A stretch of 64,000 bases of DNA from Callipepla californica brunnescens (GCA_023055505.1 JALIRH010000013.1:4650001-4714000); one strand, 5' to 3'; shown: positions 12,046 through 24,930, counted from the stretch's first letter. Numbers and translations are program-made. Notes: a model not told the origin generated them from the letters alone.

Positions 12046-14991
12046 CTGAAGGGGAAAAGAGAGAAAAAGCAGTCTCCAATGAGAAAAGTGTATATTCAGC
12101 TCTACACAATTATTTTTTTTTTCATTTATTCAACATCTTAAACTCATTTTGCTAAGAAAACAGTCAATTGTCCAGCATACAGTGGCTTAAGAATTTTGTT
12201 GGGGACACCTCAATAGTGAAAACATTGAATGCTGGAAGCTAAAGTCACGTAATCTCAAAAAGGTGTTTGTCTTTGACAGTTATCGTCTTGAAAGAACGCT
12301 ATTCAGTCTATTATTTTGAAATGGGATTCAGAAGAATTGCTTTTATGTTCCTACACAAACCTGTACAAGAACTTTTACTATCAGTTTCACATTTATAATA
12401 GGAACTATTATAAATAGGCTGTGTGACTGTGTTGATAGGAACATTATATAGAAATATATACGAGTGTATATAAACAAGAGAACACATATTGGTATTTTAA
12501 TCTCATTGCAGCTGTGAGCAATCTAGAATAGTGGGAGGCATGGAACTGTATGGCTTTAAAGATCCTTGTAACATAAAGTCCTAATCCATTCCCTGATTCT
12601 GCAAACTCAAGTGTTGATGTTCACTACACATGAAAGGCTCTTATGCACCTGAAAGGATGGTAGGGCTGTGGATTACAGGAATACTAAGTCTTTTACAAGG
12701 ACAACTGTTTGAATCTTTCTGCAGGTACAGAACAGCACTGTTCAGGAAGTTTTTGCCTCTGAAGGAAATTTAAAGAACCAATTAAAGTACGAGAGAAAGT
12801 GAGAAAAAAATAAAATTCCAATGAAAACTAAAAGGGTACATTGTACAAGGTACACTGTACAGACGGTACTAAAAATAAGTATCTAATTTGTTCAAAAATA
12901 ATTATTCAAGGCACAGAAAAATAATTCAGCTGCCTGGTCTGTATTCCTTATTGAGAAATTCACCTTGACAGTGACATTGTGATTTCTATCTGAGCTTTAT
13001 ATTGAAGTTATAGTACATACATTTTTAATTTTCATTCCCTTTTCAGTTAATCTAAAATAAATCTCAATAATTCCTTTGCCTAGCTTGCTTTCAGACCCAG
13101 GAAAAAAGAATCCATAGTGTTTAGGCTTTGATGCTTCTTGTTTTTATGATAACTGGTTTTAATTACAATTTTGTTTGCCAGGTCTTGTCATTGAAATTTA
13201 AAATGCAGTTATTTTCCACTCAAATACACACAGTAATTTGAATGACTTAGATTTTGATGTAATTAAAGTAAAAATAATCATTGTATATAAAAGATTTTTG
13301 AATGTCACTTGACAAAAATATTATTATTTATTTGGAATTCTTGCTTCATCCATCATCATACGTGCTCTTACTGCACCTAATGATCAATGTTATGGTTATT
13401 AGAAGTAGAATTGTTTGAAGAATATTTGCTATATGAACCTATCTTCCCAATTACTTTAAAGTACTCTTCTCCTTTTCTAATTAATGCCCTATGCTTCTAT
13501 ACACAGTCATCTTTATCTTAAATTTTCCTTTAAACAAATCTGTGTCCTTTGGAGGAGAATCAAAACTCCAGATCCAGGTCACAGAGAGAACATGGACTTG
13601 TGGAAAATTGTGTCTTCCTTTCTGTGTCCTCTTCATGCATCAGCCTGTCAGCATACATACAGTTACATTTAAATAACTGCACTAAATCTCAGTCCTGCTG
13701 CAGAGTAACCTCCAGAGCAGGTTTATGGGCATCTAAGATCTGACTTAACAGAAGACTCTGAAAGAGACCTGAAAGATATCCCAAATTCCAGATATCTGGG
13801 TAGACTAAAGTTTGGGATATAACTTAGTTTGCAATGGAAAAGTGTATATATAATATAATAGAACACAGTCTATCCAGCACATAATAATGCCGTTCTTTAT
13901 TTCTAAAACCTTTCAGAAAACTATTTGTTTTTCAGTCTTGTCAACTTATTTGCTTTCTAATCTGTCTTTCTCACAAGCATTTTTCACTGCAAAAAGCTAA
14001 ATTATTTTGAAAGCTCATACCACAAAAAAACAAACAAACAAACAAAAAAAAGATGTTGTCTTTTCCTGAGCATAATGAAGAGAAGCATTCCACCTCCACC
14101 TTTTGAACATTTTAAGATCTGCCCTTTGGAAAGCTTGAAGAGATAAACTTTGTAACTGAAAGCACTGCTGGATTTAGACTAAATCAAGTAGACAGTCTTT
14201 TCCCTTCCCTCAAATTTTGAGAAGGCCAGCCCCAGGGATTAAGGATGCAGTTCCATATGAATGTGAGTAAATTTACACTTTTAACTGTCTCAGTGCTCTC
14301 TTCTCTATTCCTCATCCTCTCACCAAGATCTACTTTTTACTCAGAAATCTACCTGAACTGACTCCACAACCACTGGATTGTGAAGGTCCCTGCTGTTTCA
14401 AGATGAGTTTAAACTGGTCTTTGCTCCCACCTGGCTGTGCTGCACGCTTCCCCTTGCTGCCTTACAGCCAGCACAAAGAATTATCAGACCAACGGATGAG
14501 CCAGACAAAGGAGAAGCTGAACATCCCATTAAAAGCAGCCCAAACTCAAGATCAGTTTTCAGTCTTGTGCTCAGTTAGGTATAGATAACGAAAAAAAGAT
14601 TATCTAAAACAAAAATACTGAAACAGAAAAAAGAAACCATCCTATTTAAACATCAGAAATTACAAAATATTAAGTTTCAACAGAAGACTTGTTATATATC
14701 TCTTTCCAGGTTTAGAAAGCATGTCAAAACAAATTTCTCAATGAAAGGATTCTTCAGTGAATACATAGGCTTTGTGAGCAACGTAATATAACCAATACCA
14801 AGTCACCCTTCCTTGTCAGAAAGTTAATAGGTATTAATAGCACACTGTTCAGCAAAATGTTACTGTTGGTAAATAAGCGGTACAAGGGCTAATTTACTTC
14901 TGATTACAGTTTTTTTCCTGGTGAAATTATCAAAGAAAATCCAAAACTCAGAAGACTATTTTCTCTGCAAGAAGTAACTTGAGTAAAATAA
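12046..14991. other. Unique sequence with a small (CAAA)n tract
   Basis: No gene is recognised. A short CAAA/A-rich tract lies at about 14021-14052. Near 12835-12868 there is a cluster of GTAC palindromes. Open frames near 13484-13743 overlap in three frames and have no domain, so they are taken as chance. Confidence 0.5.
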
Positions 14992-15130
14992 TATAGAATC
15001 ATCGAACCATAGAATGGTTGGGTTTGAAGGGATCTTAAAAGTCATTCATTTCCAGCTCCTTTCCTACAGGCAGGGAAACTTCCCATTAGACCAGGTTGCT
15101 CAAAGCCCCATCCAACCTGGCCTTGAATAC
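14992..15130 (-). mobile_element. CR1 LINE, short 3' fragment (minus strand)
   Basis: The first bases contain the reversed CR1 tail twice in short form (AGAATCATCGAACCATAGAA) followed by TGGTTGGGTTTGAAGGGATC. Further on are the characteristic CAGGTTGCTCAAAGCCCC and CATCCAACCTGGCCTTGAA. Homology stops abruptly after about 15130, leaving only the final 130-140 bases of the LINE 3' end. This is a severely 5'-truncated insertion without coding potential. It is less diverged than the minus-strand CR1 near 24.5 kb. Confidence 0.93.
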
Positions 15131-17748
15131 AGGGGTTATGCAGACGTTTGCTTTTGAATAGACAATAGAAGTGGAGAATGTTAGATAAAAGGACAGAGAG
15201 GAAAATGAGAATATATCATAGTTTAAATGGTGGATTATTCCCATGATGAAAAAGAGAGCTAAATTATCCATACCGTCTGAAATGGAAACTTCTTCCCTGG
15301 AGGAAACAGTGGTATCCCTGAAATGTAAAGCTCAAATGCTAAAGCTGGAGGAGGTACGTTCTCCTGATTTCTTATGATCAAATGGTCACAGAGCAGTCAT
15401 GTCTTACTTACAGCTTTACTAAACCTGCTGTCACATTTAGCTGCCTCTTTAAGGACCGCTTCTGTGTTGTTCAGTTAAATGAATCAGTAAGACTGTCCTC
15501 TGCAGAAGTTTATTTGTAACAGGTAGCACAGTTCTGTTACATTAACCTAAAGGTTTGGAGGCCTTTTCTAGACTACGCGTTCCCTACCACAGCACTCCAA
15601 CAATACAAGAGCAGGGCTACAGGAAGATTCCACACAGCCCACAGTGTGATGCTATCTGGCAGAGGGCATGTGTGATGGCAAGAGCAATCCCTGTGAGATC
15701 TGCCTCCCTCCTGACCTGCTAAAAGACACAACAGTAACTGCAATATCGATGCCGTTTTTCTCCAAAGGGTCACAGGGCTGCCTATGGTTACATCAGAGCT
15801 AGGCTAGTTCCAGCATAAAGATGGTGCTACCATTCTAAGTCAAACAAAACATAAAAAAATTGGGTATAGCCACATAACTTTCTGTACCTTCACCTTTGAT
15901 TCTGATGTTTGAGGCTCTATGTTATCTCTCATTTATGTTTACTTAGGGCTTGCACTGAAAAGTCAGAAGCAAAACCAGATGCTTTTGATTTTTAATTCTA
16001 GCAGTAATTTACAAAACAATTAGAGATGAGATATGAGTTGCACACTATGAAGAGAATGAGATCTCAATCAACAAATATATTGGCTGGAATTTTTCCAACA
16101 GGAATTTGCATCCATGACAGAGGAGGGGAACCAACATTATGGGGATCTCATACTTTGTTTTGGAACATAAGGACTTTAAATAAAGTGTATATCTTCCTAT
16201 AACGGTTCAGAAGGGTAAATGTGACTTGGTAAGAGAAAAGTGGAAGCAGCTCAATCACTTTGCACATTTTATAGAATAAACTTATAGACAATTTAAACCT
16301 ATTCACTGACCAAACAACTAACCAAACATAACCAAGGCGTATGGAGACTTTCCCATCTTGCTGACTAGCCTGCCACTGGACAACTGAAAGTGAGGTTCAA
16401 AAAGTCATGCTTTCCTCAGCAGCCTACCACAGAACATGAAACCGACTCCCAAACTCAAAAAGCGATGAGTACAGCATGCACACTAGCTGCCCAAATCTAT
16501 CCTTACTCTAATTTCAAGGGAAAAAAAGTCAAATAAACCTTTTCCCTGGTACAGAAAAAAAAAATCCCTTTTTCTTTCATAGAAAATAATACAAGCCATT
16601 CCTCTGGACGAACAAAACCCAACAGCTTTCAACTGAATGATTATCTTACCTCGTCTATCTCCAACTCACAATTCATTGCTTCATCCCCTTAACATGCAAG
16701 TGATTTTTTTCTCCTGCTAATCTGTCAAAGCTGACCTACTGACAAGGAAGACTCAAAACTTTCCACATCATCAAGGACATGCTCGTAACCTTAGATGTCT
16801 CATGCAAAGGACTTCAAAAACAGTTTTGCAACGTAACTTTTTTCCTAAATTTGCATGCACAAACTAATATCAGACACATTTCAGCTATCACTGGCTCCAG
16901 TATCTCACAGCAAGAATTGCAGTGTGTTCTCTTTAAGACATCACTTCTGGTTTTAAAGGTCATCAGGGTTAAGAGACATGTTCTATACTTAAAAAGTTTC
17001 CTCACATTTTAGACCTATTACCAGATCTTTTTATATTTTCCATATATGAAGTACATCTCCTAAAGATTACATTAAATTTTAAATGGCTAGAATTTTGAAA
17101 GGTCAAATAAATAATGAGGTATCTCACTGCCACAGGAAATATATTAGCTATTTTGCCATAAGGTTTCCAGTGACTTCTGGAAGGAAATCCCTCGCTGTAT
17201 TGACTTACTGCATAAAAATCTGATCATGTCTAGCCTTACAGAATATACAATACAAAATCATGTTAGACACACGCATAAAAAAACCTGAAGCAATGCTTCA
17301 GACTTGATAACTTTCTTCAAAATGAGGATGCACTTATATATAGGAGTACCACCAGAATGTGTGCAGCGCATCATATAAAATCCATTTTTGGGATTTGTAT
17401 TTTTTGGCTTGTTCGTTAAATGACAATGGTGCAGAGTGAAGTCAGGTCTGGACACTTGTTAGCCTTTTGGCATATGTTTTATTGATCTGCCTCTCTTGGG
17501 GAATCAGCCTCACCCAGCTACAGTCACACCTCTCTAATACAGTAACACAGTTGTTTTCGTTTCATAGCTTGCACAGTGTTGCATTAGCTTGCAGCTATGT
17601 AATCTAAAGCTCAGAATCTTGTACTAAGCTGAATGTCCAAGTATCTCAAAATTGAGATGCTGTGAAAAGGTGAAGGAGTGCACTGACACTGATGTCTAAT
17701 AATATAAATCAGCCCTGGAGAAGCCTTAGACCAAAAGCATTCAAGTTA
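15131..17748. other. Unique sequence, no gene seen
   Basis: This is AT-rich DNA without a recognised repeat family. One donor-like site on the minus strand (near 16645-16650) and weak acceptor-like sites are present, but none forms a convincing exon. Small open frames such as 16779-17012 and 16814-17005 overlap on opposite strands and look like chance. Confidence 0.5.
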
Positions 17749-18295
17749 CCAGGGCTGCTCTGAAAGTAATCTCTCCTATTTTACGATGTTGATCCACAAT
17801 GCCAGAAACAGACAGTGGTGGCATGGGAGCAGGGGTTGAACCTTTCCACCAAAATTCCATTATGGTTTGTTACTGTGTGACAGATGGCAGCAGAAGGACA
17901 GCCTCTCAGAATGGCATCTGACATGGAAGTGTGGATGGAGCAAAAGGGTGGAACTGAATTCCCCTGTGCAGAAAAAAAAAGATACCCATTGACATTTATC
18001 AATGCTTGCTGAATATTTATGGGAGCACAGTTAGGTGGTGTGTTTCTGCAGCAGTGACAGCAACCTGAAAGTCAAGCCAGGGTTTGGAATGTCATGCATA
18101 GCTGTCACACCATAAAATGAAGAGTATCTCGATCAGATCATCTGTGCAAATTGGCCAATGGTGGTGACTAGATTGAAAAACAGTGTTTAGTAACCAAAAA
18201 TTTCCTCTGTCAAATGGTGTTATTGTGCTTTTCGTATCTATTGTATTTTCTGGGGAAATAAATAGGAGGCATTACTTTTAAAGCAACTGATGTAT
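17749..18295 (+). mobile_element. Galluhop-type mariner element, internally deleted, copy 1
   Basis: The left end has the terminal inverted repeat AGGGCTGCTC followed by TGAAAGTAAT (17751-17770). The right end has the matching ATTACTTTTAAAGCAACTG near 18271-18290. The whole is about 545 bp instead of roughly 1.3 kb for a full mariner. Between the ends are remnants of a Tc1/mariner transposase. A degraded N-terminal stretch reads MASDMEV from about 17910 on the plus strand. Near 18155-18180 is the C-terminal end, recognisable as NGGD followed by a stop where intact relatives have a tyrosine, then IEK. The central catalytic DDD region is missing, so the element is non-autonomous. The reverse-strand open frame at 17781-18002 is antisense to this element and not a gene. 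It shares layout and sequence with the copy at 41884-42411. Confidence 0.9.
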
Positions 18296-19735
18296 ATAAT
18301 AACGAGATGTCAGTCTACAGCAGAGACTTGAAACTTCACCCTCTAACTCTCCATCCTAGAGCTGCTGGTGGGCTGGTTCTCAAATCTCCACGGGCTGCTC
18401 TGCTATATTGGAGAAGTAATACAAATTCAGTTTTTAATAATTCTGTATTAAATACTTTATTTTTCTCTGTTGTTTAATGTAAGTCATATTTGGAATAAAA
18501 ATGATCACCAATCCCATTTGAATTCTCTAATCACCAAGCTAATTACATATTCTTAGGATTTTGTTTTATTTTGTCACACGCACACACAAAAGCAGGCGAG
18601 CAAGTACCTGGACTCATTAATTAATAAGTCAAATGTTTGACTTCACAGATCGTTTTAACACACAAGAAGCTTAGCACCTCTTGGACCAGATTGGTGAAGC
18701 TCATCCTCTCCCTTGCCTTTCCCATCAGTCATCTCTAAGAACAACTCCCCACACAACCAAAATGCCACCTCATTGTAACTGACCAGTAAGAGACTGAGGA
18801 ACACATTAGGTTGCATGATGTGAACACAATCATTTCAATATTTAATTATTTCTGAGAATGCACTGCTTTGAATATTAAACACATATATCCAAGAAAAAAA
18901 AGTCTTGCAATTAACAAAATCACCACTATGAAGCACCGTAATAAAACGTGGTTCTCAACTGGACATCCAGAGTGATTTGTTCTGGAGTTGTCAATTGGAG
19001 TTGACTCAAGAAGGAAACCTTTTCCAAACCCATGACTGTTTGAAAAGAAAGGCTTTCCACAGCTTTTCTACTCTTAAGAATATTGAGATACCCCAAATTT
19101 CACAACTCATAAGGCAAATGTACTTCATCACTTACTATCTATAACTTTTACAGTTTTATACTTATAGTATAGCTATATAAACAGTTTAACTTTCATAAAA
19201 CTTTTTACTTGCTAAGCCTGCTCTGTACAGCAGGATAATACAAATTTAATTCAGCTTTCCGTTTTATTTTCATTTTCCTTAATAATTCTCTGTAGGAAAA
19301 TTCTTTTATGCTTTGTTTCTTTGCTATAATTGTGTAGAAGAGCCTAGAGGCAAATTAGAAATATAATAATCAATAACAGAGTTTTATTAAGAGATTGAAT
19401 TTAGATAGACATGCAAACTGAACAATAATGTACCAATTTATTCTGCTACTTGGCTTTCTATGTAAGATGTATTCAGAAAGATGATGAGAGAGACAAAATG
19501 TCTATATTGGTGAACAGCAGATTTTATACTTTGGCGCTATTTGTACCTGCTATTTTTTCTCATTCTTTTTTTCAACTTTTGCCTCAGTTATGGCATATGA
19601 GACCTGACACTTAGCCAATTAATCAGATTTTCTATAATCACAAGACTGGCTAGGCAGAAATTCTGTCATATGGCAATTTCTAAGAAGTATCAAGCCTTAC
19701 ATGAATGACCTATATGGAGCCACTTAATAAATTAC
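18296..19735. other. Unique AT-rich sequence, no gene seen
   Basis: There is nothing recognisable apart from a short CA-rich stretch near 18576-18590. Confidence 0.5.
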
Positions 19736-19791
19736 TAGAGGATGTTGCAGAAGGAGGAGCAGAAGAGAGACAAAAACGCCTTTATCTTCTA

Positions 19792-20564
19792 CTACATAAT
19801 TAACTTCAGGGAATTTTTAGGAGAAGAATGTAATAAAATTGTTGAATTGACTAAGCAGAAATAAGAGATAAAATGAAACATATTTGGCATCATCATAAGA
19901 ACAATAAATGTCAATACACTCAAATATTTTGTTCTAAAGATCTTGCCAAAGAGCAGCACAAATGAAGACCCAAGCTCACCGATGAAATTTATTAATACAG
20001 TGGAGCCTATATACACGAGGAAGGCCTCATCTAGGCCATAGGAAGCACCACTATCTTCTGCCTCTAGTGTAGCATGAAGGGTCACCAAGAGTTCCCATAT
20101 CCCTGGTGAGATCAGATGGGCCAAGACTGACGTGAGGACATCAGGAAGCAAAGGAGATACAAATAAAGGCACATCTCACATCACCCACAGGGTACAGAGC
20201 TAGGGCACCCTGTATTCCAGAAGACTTGCTGGTCGTTTTTCACACCTCCCACCTCTCCATAACCTGCTCTGCCACCGCCATAAATCTCTGCTTTGTCTAT
20301 GAGACATTCTGCTTTGTTCTGGCCTCCCTTTCTACACTGAGACAGCACCACAGTCATTGCATGATAGCAAAGAGTTGAGTCTTCAATCAGGCTATCTCTC
20401 ACTGACATAACACATTTAATCACAAGAAAGTTAAAAGAAAATATGCAAAGAGGTATTGCCTTTTCTCCTCTTTCAAGTCTGAAATAAACATGAACAAACT
20501 GTCTCACACTATGCCAGACCTGTCTAAATAGATCTGTATCTTTGGAAGAAAAAAGCTGATGCAA
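19792..20564 (-). other. Two adjacent unrecognised open frames (minus strand)
   Basis: On the minus strand, a 127-codon frame (20564-20181) is followed after 8 bases by a 126-codon frame (20172-19792) in a different reading frame. The first is rich in charged residues and ends in a Gly-rich, Cys-containing segment. The second has no ATG at its start (it opens with GTG after an in-frame stop) and contains two hydrophobic segments, roughly residues 50-75 and 83-112, that could span a membrane. I recognise no family in either, and there is no clear promoter, Kozak start or splice pair. Two neighbouring frames of this length on one strand are somewhat unusual for AT-rich DNA. A decayed retroposed gene or an unknown repeat is possible, but chance remains the simplest explanation. 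Confidence 0.15.
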
Positions 20565-23500
20565 AATAGGAAAGACATAAATGGAATTAGATAAATAATG
20601 CTCCAGAGAATGTTGATTTTATTTTATAACCCAAGTGATCAAATATATCAAAGAAATTTAATCAAAAGAAAGGTGTGGTTTGAACTAACATTTCTCTGAC
20701 CTTTAAGAGTCTGTGATTAACAGAAACTTCATTAAAAAGTGCAATCAATACTTGAATGCTTAAAGCAGTTTCTAGGTGATCACATATTAAACTAATGTAA
20801 TACAAACCCATAATGAATGTTTGCTACAGAACTTTCTCTTCACATATGCTCAAACCATAGCAAACTTTCTCTTCATTCTGGCAGTCTCTAGGTCAGTTTT
20901 TCTGTATTTTCACAGTGCCCGACACAGCAGTTGCCACAGAAATAGTACTGTCCAGACAAATTCCAAGAAAGTCTATGTAGTTATTTTCTTAGTGAGCTCT
21001 TAGAGCAATGTTTTGTTTTGCTGTTGTTACAAGCTATTTTACCTACTGAACACTGCATCAAGCAAATACATCCATCCAAGTGCATCCACTGACAAAGTTC
21101 TAAAACCCTTCTTTTAACAGGAAAACCATTCAGCTTGATTACAGCACAGAGCCCACATTAGAGTAATTGGACTGAGAAGTAGAATCTGAAGTTATGTTGT
21201 TTGATATATAATGAAGTTAAATTTCAGGATTTTCAGAAGACATTCCGTTAAGTATAGAATAGCACCATTAGTTAATCACAAGAAAATCCTAATTTTTGTG
21301 AACTCTTGAATATCAGATTTACTTGTTGACTTTTTCTGTTTCCTTTATATGCTGATCATCAATGTTGTTTCGTTCCCATCTTCAGTGTTGCACCTCTAAG
21401 GCACAGATATGGTATACAACTGGCTGTTTGTAATGCATTTTGTCCAACTTTTTACTTCCAACCTAGAAAATTCAAAGCCAGAGTTCTGACAAATGAGTCA
21501 CACAATCAGCTAAATTAGGGTACTCCAGTTGGTTTAACTGGCAACTTTCAAGCACGCTAAACAAAACAGCAAGGTTTTAATGGTTTAAAACCTCCAAAGT
21601 GAATCATAATACAAAATGTATTGCTCATCAGCTGGCAAAGAAACCAAGGAATGCCATATGCTTTCAGTTTCATTTGTGTTATTTATCTTTAGTACTAAAT
21701 CCTAATGCAATACACTTTCTATCACTTTACCATGTCAGGCTTTTTTATGTGTAAAGGGGTCAGGAAAGCAAGACAATATTGCTTTGAACAGTCACAAGCC
21801 AATACAAGCTCTACTAATTCCAGTGCAGTTGAGAGCTATGAAATATTAAATTACTTTTTTTTTTCTCCATGCATGCATTAGAAAGCACATAGCTAACAAT
21901 ACAGAGAAAACACCTGTTTAGATGGCTACTTATATGCTTGGGGTTTACTTTTAGACTAATTTGAAAACAAAACATCAGTAAGTCAAAAACAAAGATGATC
22001 AACTCAAGACTTATAAATAGATTAGTTAAGTCCTACATATGTAAATACAGGTTAAGAAGCTGCTGGAGAAGGGAAATTCCCATTACGTAGCACTGCATCA
22101 ATGGATTCAGATCTACTTTTTCACTTACAGTACAGAAGGAATTACAGTGCCTCGGTGCAGTGACTCTCCAACTTGCAAAGCAAGAAGTCAGTACTTAGGA
22201 AACCTCTGATTCTATCTGACACTTCTCAGAGGCTCCCATATCCCTACCAGGATGCTGGTGTTTACTTTCAATTTGTTCTACTCCCCTACAGACAAATACT
22301 TTCAGTCACCGAGTTTTTCTTCTTTGTAATTTAATGGACGTTTCTTCTTAATGACAAGCTGTTTTCATAAGTATGTATTGGTCTTGTAAATGGTGCTAAT
22401 GACCATCAAGTGACTAGAAGTTTCCTGTGTCATCATCATCATCCTGTCAACTATAACCATGTTTTGAATAATCACTGATCAGTGCACCCAAAAACCAGAA
22501 GAGCTATGAGATCAGCCATTCCTTTAAAACTTTTCCTCTCGGCTTCTGGAATCTTCAAAGACTCATTTTACATGCATTTCTGCTGCTCACCTAATGGAAG
22601 ACATTATATTGCTTCCCTGCTCCCCTTACTATTTATATAATACTTTCCCTGACTCTAATGCAAACTCTTTTGGTCTTCTATCTTCTCCTGGACCTGAACT
22701 ACACCCACTATGAACAAGTAACATGCTGCAAAATGACACGATAAGAGCTCAGTGAAGGCAGTTTGCCAGCTGGCTGCTGTCCTAGAAACTGGGAGAACGA
22801 CAGAAGGCAGCACATTGAATTGCTAACAAGAAATATGGCTGAAGAAAGAAAATGCAGTTTAATAGAGATGCTGTAGAAATTAAAGCAGGACAAAAGAATG
22901 AATTAGATAAATTTGATTATTACTGGGGTAACAGCCACCTAAAACCGCACTCAAACACCAGACCATCAAACTCCAGAAATTCACTTTGAGTTTGTAAAAG
23001 AACAATTGTCTGGTAAGGAAATTGGAAGAGATGGTTGACCACAGGCAGGTCTGTCTATTTGGATGACAGAAAGCTGGAAGATACATAGCTGAACATGGAG
23101 AAAGAAGAGTTAAAGAGTAAAGCAGATTTTGCTGAAGAGAAGCACATTAATTATCTTCCAGAGAGAATTAAGTCCCTGCAGTCTTAAAACACTTTGAACA
23201 CAGTTTCACTGGGAGAAGGTCAGAGAAGCAACTACTTTGTTCTCATTTAAGAAAAGAAAAAAAAACACAAAACAAAAAACAGGATAAACCCCAGGGAACC
23301 ATATATTCACTAAATTGTCTGTTTTATTTTAGAAAAAGCAATTAGAAATAAAAATTAAAGTGCAATTAAAATACAAACCCCAACACTCCTTCCTATACCT
23401 GGGAAGCATTCATCAATTCAATAACTTTATTTGCCAAGTATTGATTAATATTTAGTAAATAAAAAGCAGACCATGAGCTAAAATTCTTTCTGGGAAAGGG

Positions 23501-24147
23501 AGGGAAACATCTGCTGGCAAAGATGACTTTAAAAAGAATTTGCTAGAGGTGTCCCAAAGAGTTAGAGCCTCCTAGTAAAATGTCTTGCCTTTGATGATTT
23601 TAAATAAAACACCAGTCTTAATACTCTTGAAGCTCATGACACAGCATTCTCTGCAGGTTTTACAACATTCTCCAGAACCAGCATTAAAGCCATTACCTAA
23701 GCACAATTTCAGTATGTATAAATGTGCTAAGGCATAGATTAAAGTTTAATTAATAAGGCTGATACTTTTCAGTGCAGTCTTTGAATGGACAGCCTATATA
23801 ACTGTAGGAAAAAATATTTATATAATATTAAAATCAAATTTCAAATAGTGAAACAGGAGTGCAATTCTAAGAAGACATATTACTTTTGATCTAAAATTGA
23901 CAATAATCAAACTTAGGCAGCTCAGGAGCCTTGAAAGGTTTTATTTGCTTTAAAATATTCCAACATCTACATTTGAGCTGAAGTCAAGTTCTTAGGGGAA
24001 AATTTAATTTTTTCATATAATGCCTTCACAGATGAAGAAATTATCAAAATCTTTGGCAGTTCTTCAACTATCTTCTCTTAGAATTGATGCTTGCAATCTG
24101 AACTCATTTAAACTCACATTCTATCCAAGTGGACAGAATTTACCCAA
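20565..24147. other. Unique sequence, no gene seen
   Basis: This is AT-rich, non-repetitive DNA. A trinucleotide CAT run lies at 22431-22443 and an A/C-rich patch near 23251-23280. No exon, RNA gene or transposon is recognised. Confidence 0.5.
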
Positions 24148-24232
24148 GAATCACAGAATATTTGAGGTCTTCAGGGACTGTTTCCTGATGAGAGAATCTC
24201 CTTATCTCCATCTTGTGACCACCAATAGAACC
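24148..24232 (-). mobile_element. Older CR1 LINE, 3' end, part 1 of 2 (minus strand)
   Basis: The sequence starts AATCACAGAATATTTGAGG, a reversed CR1 tail, and has the length expected for the last 80-90 bases of a CR1 3' end. It breaks off where a plus-strand CR1 begins near 24233. The rest of the same element most probably resumes near 24499. The match is weak on its own and relies on that arrangement. Confidence 0.55.
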
Positions 24233-24498
24233 TGAAGGAACAGCATGGAGCTGCAGCAGAAGTGGTTTAGGTTGAATATCAGGAAAAAAATGCTTGACCA
24301 AGACAGCGATCAGGAACTGAACAGACTTCCCAGGGAAGTGGTCGTGGACTGATCTTGGCAGAGTTCAAGAAGCATCTGGACAACACTCTCAGATATATGA
24401 TCTGACTTTTGTGTGGTCGGGCATGGAGCCAGGAGTTGGTCTCAGTACTATCCTTGTGGGTTCTTTCCAACTCAGGATATTCTGTGCTTCTACGATAT
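24233..24498 (+). mobile_element. CR1 LINE, 3' fragment (plus strand), inserted in an older CR1
   Basis: This is the forward CR1 3' region. It includes GGTTTAGGTTGAATATCAGG (24268-24287), CTTCCCAGGGAAGTGGTC, GTTCAAGAAGCATCTGGACA and CCAGGAGTTGGTCTCAG. The end is the typical TTGTGGGTTCTTTCCAACTC followed by AGGATATTCTGTG. The block around 24250-24290 corresponds to the last part of the reverse-transcriptase frame (an RLNIRK-like motif). It is a 5'-truncated copy of about 265 bp with no coding capacity, related to the longer copy ending at 44767. Minus-strand CR1 sequence lies on both sides, so it appears to have inserted into that older element. Confidence 0.93.
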
Positions 24499-24930
24499 TA
24501 CCCAGTCTATCTAGTTGGCTGAAGTAGGTTGCTCAGGACCATGTCCCAATAAGATTCTGAGTAACTCCAAAGAAGGTTACTTGATATCCTCTCTGGGCAA
24601 ACTCTGCTAGTGCCCAACCACCATCTCAGCAAAAAAAGGTTTACTTCATTTAAACGGAATCTCTTGTATTTCATTATGCACCCATTAGCTCTTGTCATGT
24701 CATGGAGCATCACTGAGAGAGCCTGGCTCCATACTTCACTATCTTTCATCAGGTATTTAAGTAATTTGATAAGACCTGCCCTGTGCCTCTCCTGCTCCAG
24801 GCTGAGCAATCCTAAGTCTCAGCCTCTTGCTGAATGTCAGATGCCCTGCTTCCTCAGGTTGCTGGACCTGTCTAGTAAAATCAAGTCTTATTTCAGCTGG
24901 GGAGCACAAAACTGGACATAATAAGCTTAA
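24499..24930 (-). mobile_element. Older CR1 LINE, part 2 of 2 (minus strand), X/Y-like
   Basis: The opposite-strand blocks of an older CR1 type are present in order. They are AGGTTGCTCAGGACCATGTC near 24528, CCTCTCTGGGCAAACTCTGC near 24589, GTTTACTTCATTTAAACGGA near 24640, AGCTCTTGTCATGTCATGGA near 24688, GAGAGCCTGGCTCCAT, CTCCTGCTCCAGGCTGAGCA near 24788, and CTGGGGAGCACAAAACTGGA near 24898. The reverse-strand frame 24809-24507 still shows the end of the CR1 reverse transcriptase in decayed form: LEQERHRAGLIKLLKYL, then RANG, then FRLNEVNLF. Divergence is clearly higher than in the plus-strand CR1 that splits it, which fits an older age. Confidence 0.92.

Noticed and set aside
22708..22893. 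Minus-strand acceptor-like tract with a 61-codon frame
   Set aside because: The acceptor is good but the only donors downstream are poor, and the peptide has no recognisable feature.
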